Below are positions 62,531 through 64,000 of a stretch of 64,000 nucleotides of DNA, piece after piece (within the stretch, counting starts at the first letter, position 1; each line of letters opens with the position of its first letter). Made by a program: the position numbers and the translations under genes. Location: NCBI GenBank assembly GCA_963803875.1, contig CAWDOA010000008.1, positions 1-64,000 on the forward strand, in the 5' to 3' direction. The stretch is from JABDIY01 sp963803875. GTDB taxonomy: Bacteria; Actinomycetota; Acidimicrobiia; Acidimicrobiales; SZUA-35. The notes below the pieces were generated by a model that made no database searches, had not been told where the DNA came from, and saw nothing but the letters and a program-made list of their open reading frames with translations.

Positions 62531-63460
62531 GTGACTTGCCGGACGCTGCTCGCTCTCGTGGCTCTCGCACTCTTGTCAGCCGGCTGTTCCCAGGCCGAAC
62601 CTGGCCAAGTCGTTGTGCGAGTTGAGGGCTCGGTCTCCTCGCTGGTCACAACCCCGCCGGAAGTGACCACCACAACAACAAGGGAAGAACCGACGACGAC
62701 CTCACTGCCCGGCGTCGATCCCGGACCATGCCCTCCACCGGGAGAAATCGTCATAGTGGCGCTGATCGACGAGGTCCAGGCACCGGCACCATGCCCGGTG
62801 AGCACCGAAGGTTCGATCCGGTTTTCCAACCTGACCGACGACAAGGTCACCGTCGAATGGGCGGGACGACAAATCGACATCGCACCACAGCGGTCCGCAG
62901 TGCCTCCCGAGAAAGTGGGGGAGGTCCTCACCCCCGGTCTGCACGCCTTCGTCACCTCGATCGAGTTGACCCCAACGGTTTTGGTCGTGACCCCGGAGTC
63001 CGGATTTGGTAGCGCCCAGGTTGCACTGCGCAGCTTTGGCGGTATCCGGCCCGGCCAGAGGGTGACCGAGGTGGAAGCGGCCATCGGTGGTTCGATCGTC
63101 GTTGCCGATCGTGGATCAACCTGCTCGCTGGGTTGGGTTTCGGGGGATCCGCACTCCCCGCTTCTCGCATTGGCCGCTGATCAAGAAGATCCACTGGTGT
63201 TGAGAGCCGCCGCTACAACCTCGACCCAGCGCACACTCTCCGATGTGGGTCTCGGTACCTCGGTCCCTGATCTGAAGGCCACCTACGGTGATCAGCTTCG
63301 AGACGTGGGCGAGGGTCGATTCGCATTCGAGCCCAACGAATCTGTCGACGCCAATTACCGCCTGATCTTCGATACCGAAACCGTCGACGGCGAGCCAAAG
63401 GTGTCCGCGTTGCGCATCGGCCGGCTGGGTGAAGTCGAGCGAGTTGCGACATGCCCGTGA
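62531..63460 (+). CDS. Lipoprotein of unknown function
   Basis: 309 residues from GTG 62531. MTCRTLLALVALALLSAGCS carries a clear lipobox (LSAGC). Then comes a Thr-rich linker (TTPPEVTTTTTREEPTTT) and a domain beginning CPPPGEIVIVALIDEVQAPA with SEGxRFSNLTxDKVTVEWAG-like strands. The C-terminal half ends GEGRFAFEPNESVDANYRLI and RIGRLGEVERVATCP, with paired cysteines. It diverges from the paralogue pair. Family not recognised. Confidence 0.75.
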   Translation: MTCRTLLALVALALLSAGCSQAEPGQVVVRVEGSVSSLVTTPPEVTTTTTREEPTTTSLPGVDPGPCPPPGEIVIVALIDEVQAPAPCPVSTEGSIRFSNLTDDKVTVEWAGRQIDIAPQRSAVPPEKVGEVLTPGLHAFVTSIELTPTVLVVTPESGFGSAQVALRSFGGIRPGQRVTEVEAAIGGSIVVADRGSTCSLGWVSGDPHSPLLALAADQEDPLVLRAAATTSTQRTLSDVGLGTSVPDLKATYGDQLRDVGEGRFAFEPNESVDANYRLIFDTETVDGEPKVSALRIGRLGEVERVATCP

Positions 63461-63539
63461 GGTTGTGCGAAGGGCCAGGATGGCGTTTGCTGAACCGGCG
63501 GAGACGCTATGCTTGTTGTCCGCAGCTACGGCTGTTCCA

Positions 63540-63612
63540 GCGGATGTAGCTCAGCTGGTAGAGCATCTCGTTGCCAACGAGAAGGTCGCCGGTTCGAATC
63601 CGGTCGTCCGCT
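63540..63612 (+). tRNA. tRNA-Gly (GCC)
   Basis: Acceptor GCGGATG/CGTCCGC (one G-T pair), D-arm GCTC/GAGC, anticodon stem TCTCG/CGAGA with loop TTGCCAA giving anticodon GCC, T-arm GCCGG/CCGGT with TTCGAAT, T discriminator; CCA is not encoded. Confidence 0.94.
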
Positions 63613-63617
63613 CAGAT

Positions 63618-63647
63618 GAGGCCCGATCGCCCCGGCGGTCGGGCCTC
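63618..63647 (+). terminator. Stem-loop after tRNA-Gly
   Basis: GAGGCCCGA (63618-63626) pairs with TCGGGCCTC (63639-63647), 12-nt loop, 6 nt after the tRNA end. Probably terminates the tRNA transcript; it also lies at the end of the convergent small gene. Confidence 0.7.
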
Positions 63648-63655
63648 GATGGTTC

Positions 63656-63880
63656 TCACGAACCGTCCTTTCGAAGGTCGATCGTGAGGGTGAGGACTCC
63701 GCCCTCGAGCGAGTGGGTAGCGTCGGCGATCAGCGAATAGTCGAAGAAGTCCTGTTCGGCCTGCTGAATGAACGCTTTGCGCTCATCTCCCCCAACCGGG
63801 GGAAGATTGCGCTTCTTCACTGCATCCGCTCGTTCCCTGAATCGGGCGATGACCCCATCGAGGTCCAGTCCTTCACTCAT
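63656..63880 (-). CDS. Small hypothetical protein
   Basis: 74 residues from ATG 63880, which overlaps the TGA of the upstream gene (ATGA). The sequence is mostly helical then strand-rich: LDGVIARFRERADAVKKRNL, ERKAFIQQAEQDFFDYSLIA, DATHSLEGGVLTLTIDLRKD. Family unknown to me. Tight coupling suggests it works with the larger protein whose C-terminus begins at the window edge. Confidence 0.7.
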   Translation of the reverse strand: MSEGLDLDGVIARFRERADAVKKRNLPPVGGDERKAFIQQAEQDFFDYSLIADATHSLEGGVLTLTIDLRKDGS

Positions 63881-64000
63881 GATTCCTCCTCCGCCATGGC
63901 CAACCAATCATCGAAATCGATGCCGTCATCGTGTGCTCCCGCCGGGCCCGAAGACTCCGCATCGATCGAATCGAGATCGAGCACGGAGCCGTCGGTGGGG
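63877..64000 (-). CDS. C-terminal part of an unidentified protein (window edge)
   Basis: On the minus strand the frame is open from the edge to TGA at 63877-63879 and reads PTDGSVLDLDSIDAESSGPA...DDGIDFDDWLAMAEEES. It is acidic and probably a disordered tail. Nothing conserved is visible, so no family is named. Confidence 0.6.
   Translation of the reverse strand, partial: PTDGSVLDLDSIDAESSGPAGAHDDGIDFDDWLAMAEEES

Overview
The window looks like chromosomal DNA of a high-GC actinobacterium, most likely class Acidimicrobiia. The evidence is a 6C-type small RNA next to a HAD-IB gene, a MoxR/VWA/MftF-like cassette, wax-ester synthase/DGAT, CaiB and acyltransferase lipid genes, actinobacterial LexA boxes, and many secreted or lipoprotein genes with Thr/Pro-rich linkers. 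No phage or plasmid backbone, transposase or CRISPR array is visible.

Layout. 1-6.1 kb: murF (partial) diverges from ddl; a TPM-type membrane protein; an SDR-HAD fusion. 6.1-11.6 kb: a LarA-like protein and a PlsC acyltransferase complete the first operon, followed by an AlgI/AlgX-like O-acetylation pair. 11.6-20 kb: DUF4214-5'-nucleotidase, SOS-controlled dinB, a CaiB CoA-transferase, a lipoprotein, and a GntR regulator diverging from a mitochondrial-type aconitase. 20-23 kb: a HAD-PlsC fusion, 6C RNA and a carboxyltransferase. 23.2-29.2 kb: MoxR ATPase, VWA protein, MftF-like glycosyltransferase and a coiled-coil NYN protein. 29.4-33.7 kb: SOS-controlled exonuclease/GIY-YIG gene, trpD, rubrerythrin, a membrane protein and DUF1697. 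33.8-39.9 kb: sugar-type ABC transporter without an ATPase, a glutamine-synthetase-like enzyme and MscS. 39.9-45.6 kb: 2-hydroxyacid dehydrogenase/amidohydrolase pair, double-length phosphofructokinase, Zn-ribbon protein and thioesterase. 45.6-49.2 kb: a block of secreted or lipoprotein genes bounded by a 24-bp direct repeat of the 3' end of rnpB. 49.2-59.3 kb: rnpB, hemolysin III, a Zn-ribbon coiled-coil protein, class A PBP, trypsin-like protease, PilZ protein, glycosyltransferase, WS/DGAT and alpha/beta hydrolase. 59.4-64 kb: tRNA-Val, a palindromic repeat array, tRNA-Cys, two tandem paralogous Zn-ribbon/membrane/propeller-like proteins, a lipoprotein, tRNA-Gly and the end of another operon.

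Common themes are cell envelope and lipid metabolism (MurF, Ddl, PBP, several acyltransferases, acyl-CoA enzymes, O-acetylation) and SOS-regulated DNA repair (dinB and the exonuclease-nuclease gene, both with LexA boxes close to or over the promoter).

Data caution. About twenty genes whose protein families are clearly recognisable are broken by single-base indels, and the protein continues in another frame without loss of conserved residues. Housekeeping genes (ddl, trpD) are affected too. This fits uncorrected sequencing or assembly indels better than true pseudogenes. I therefore give such genes as single CDS spans and state where the frame changes.
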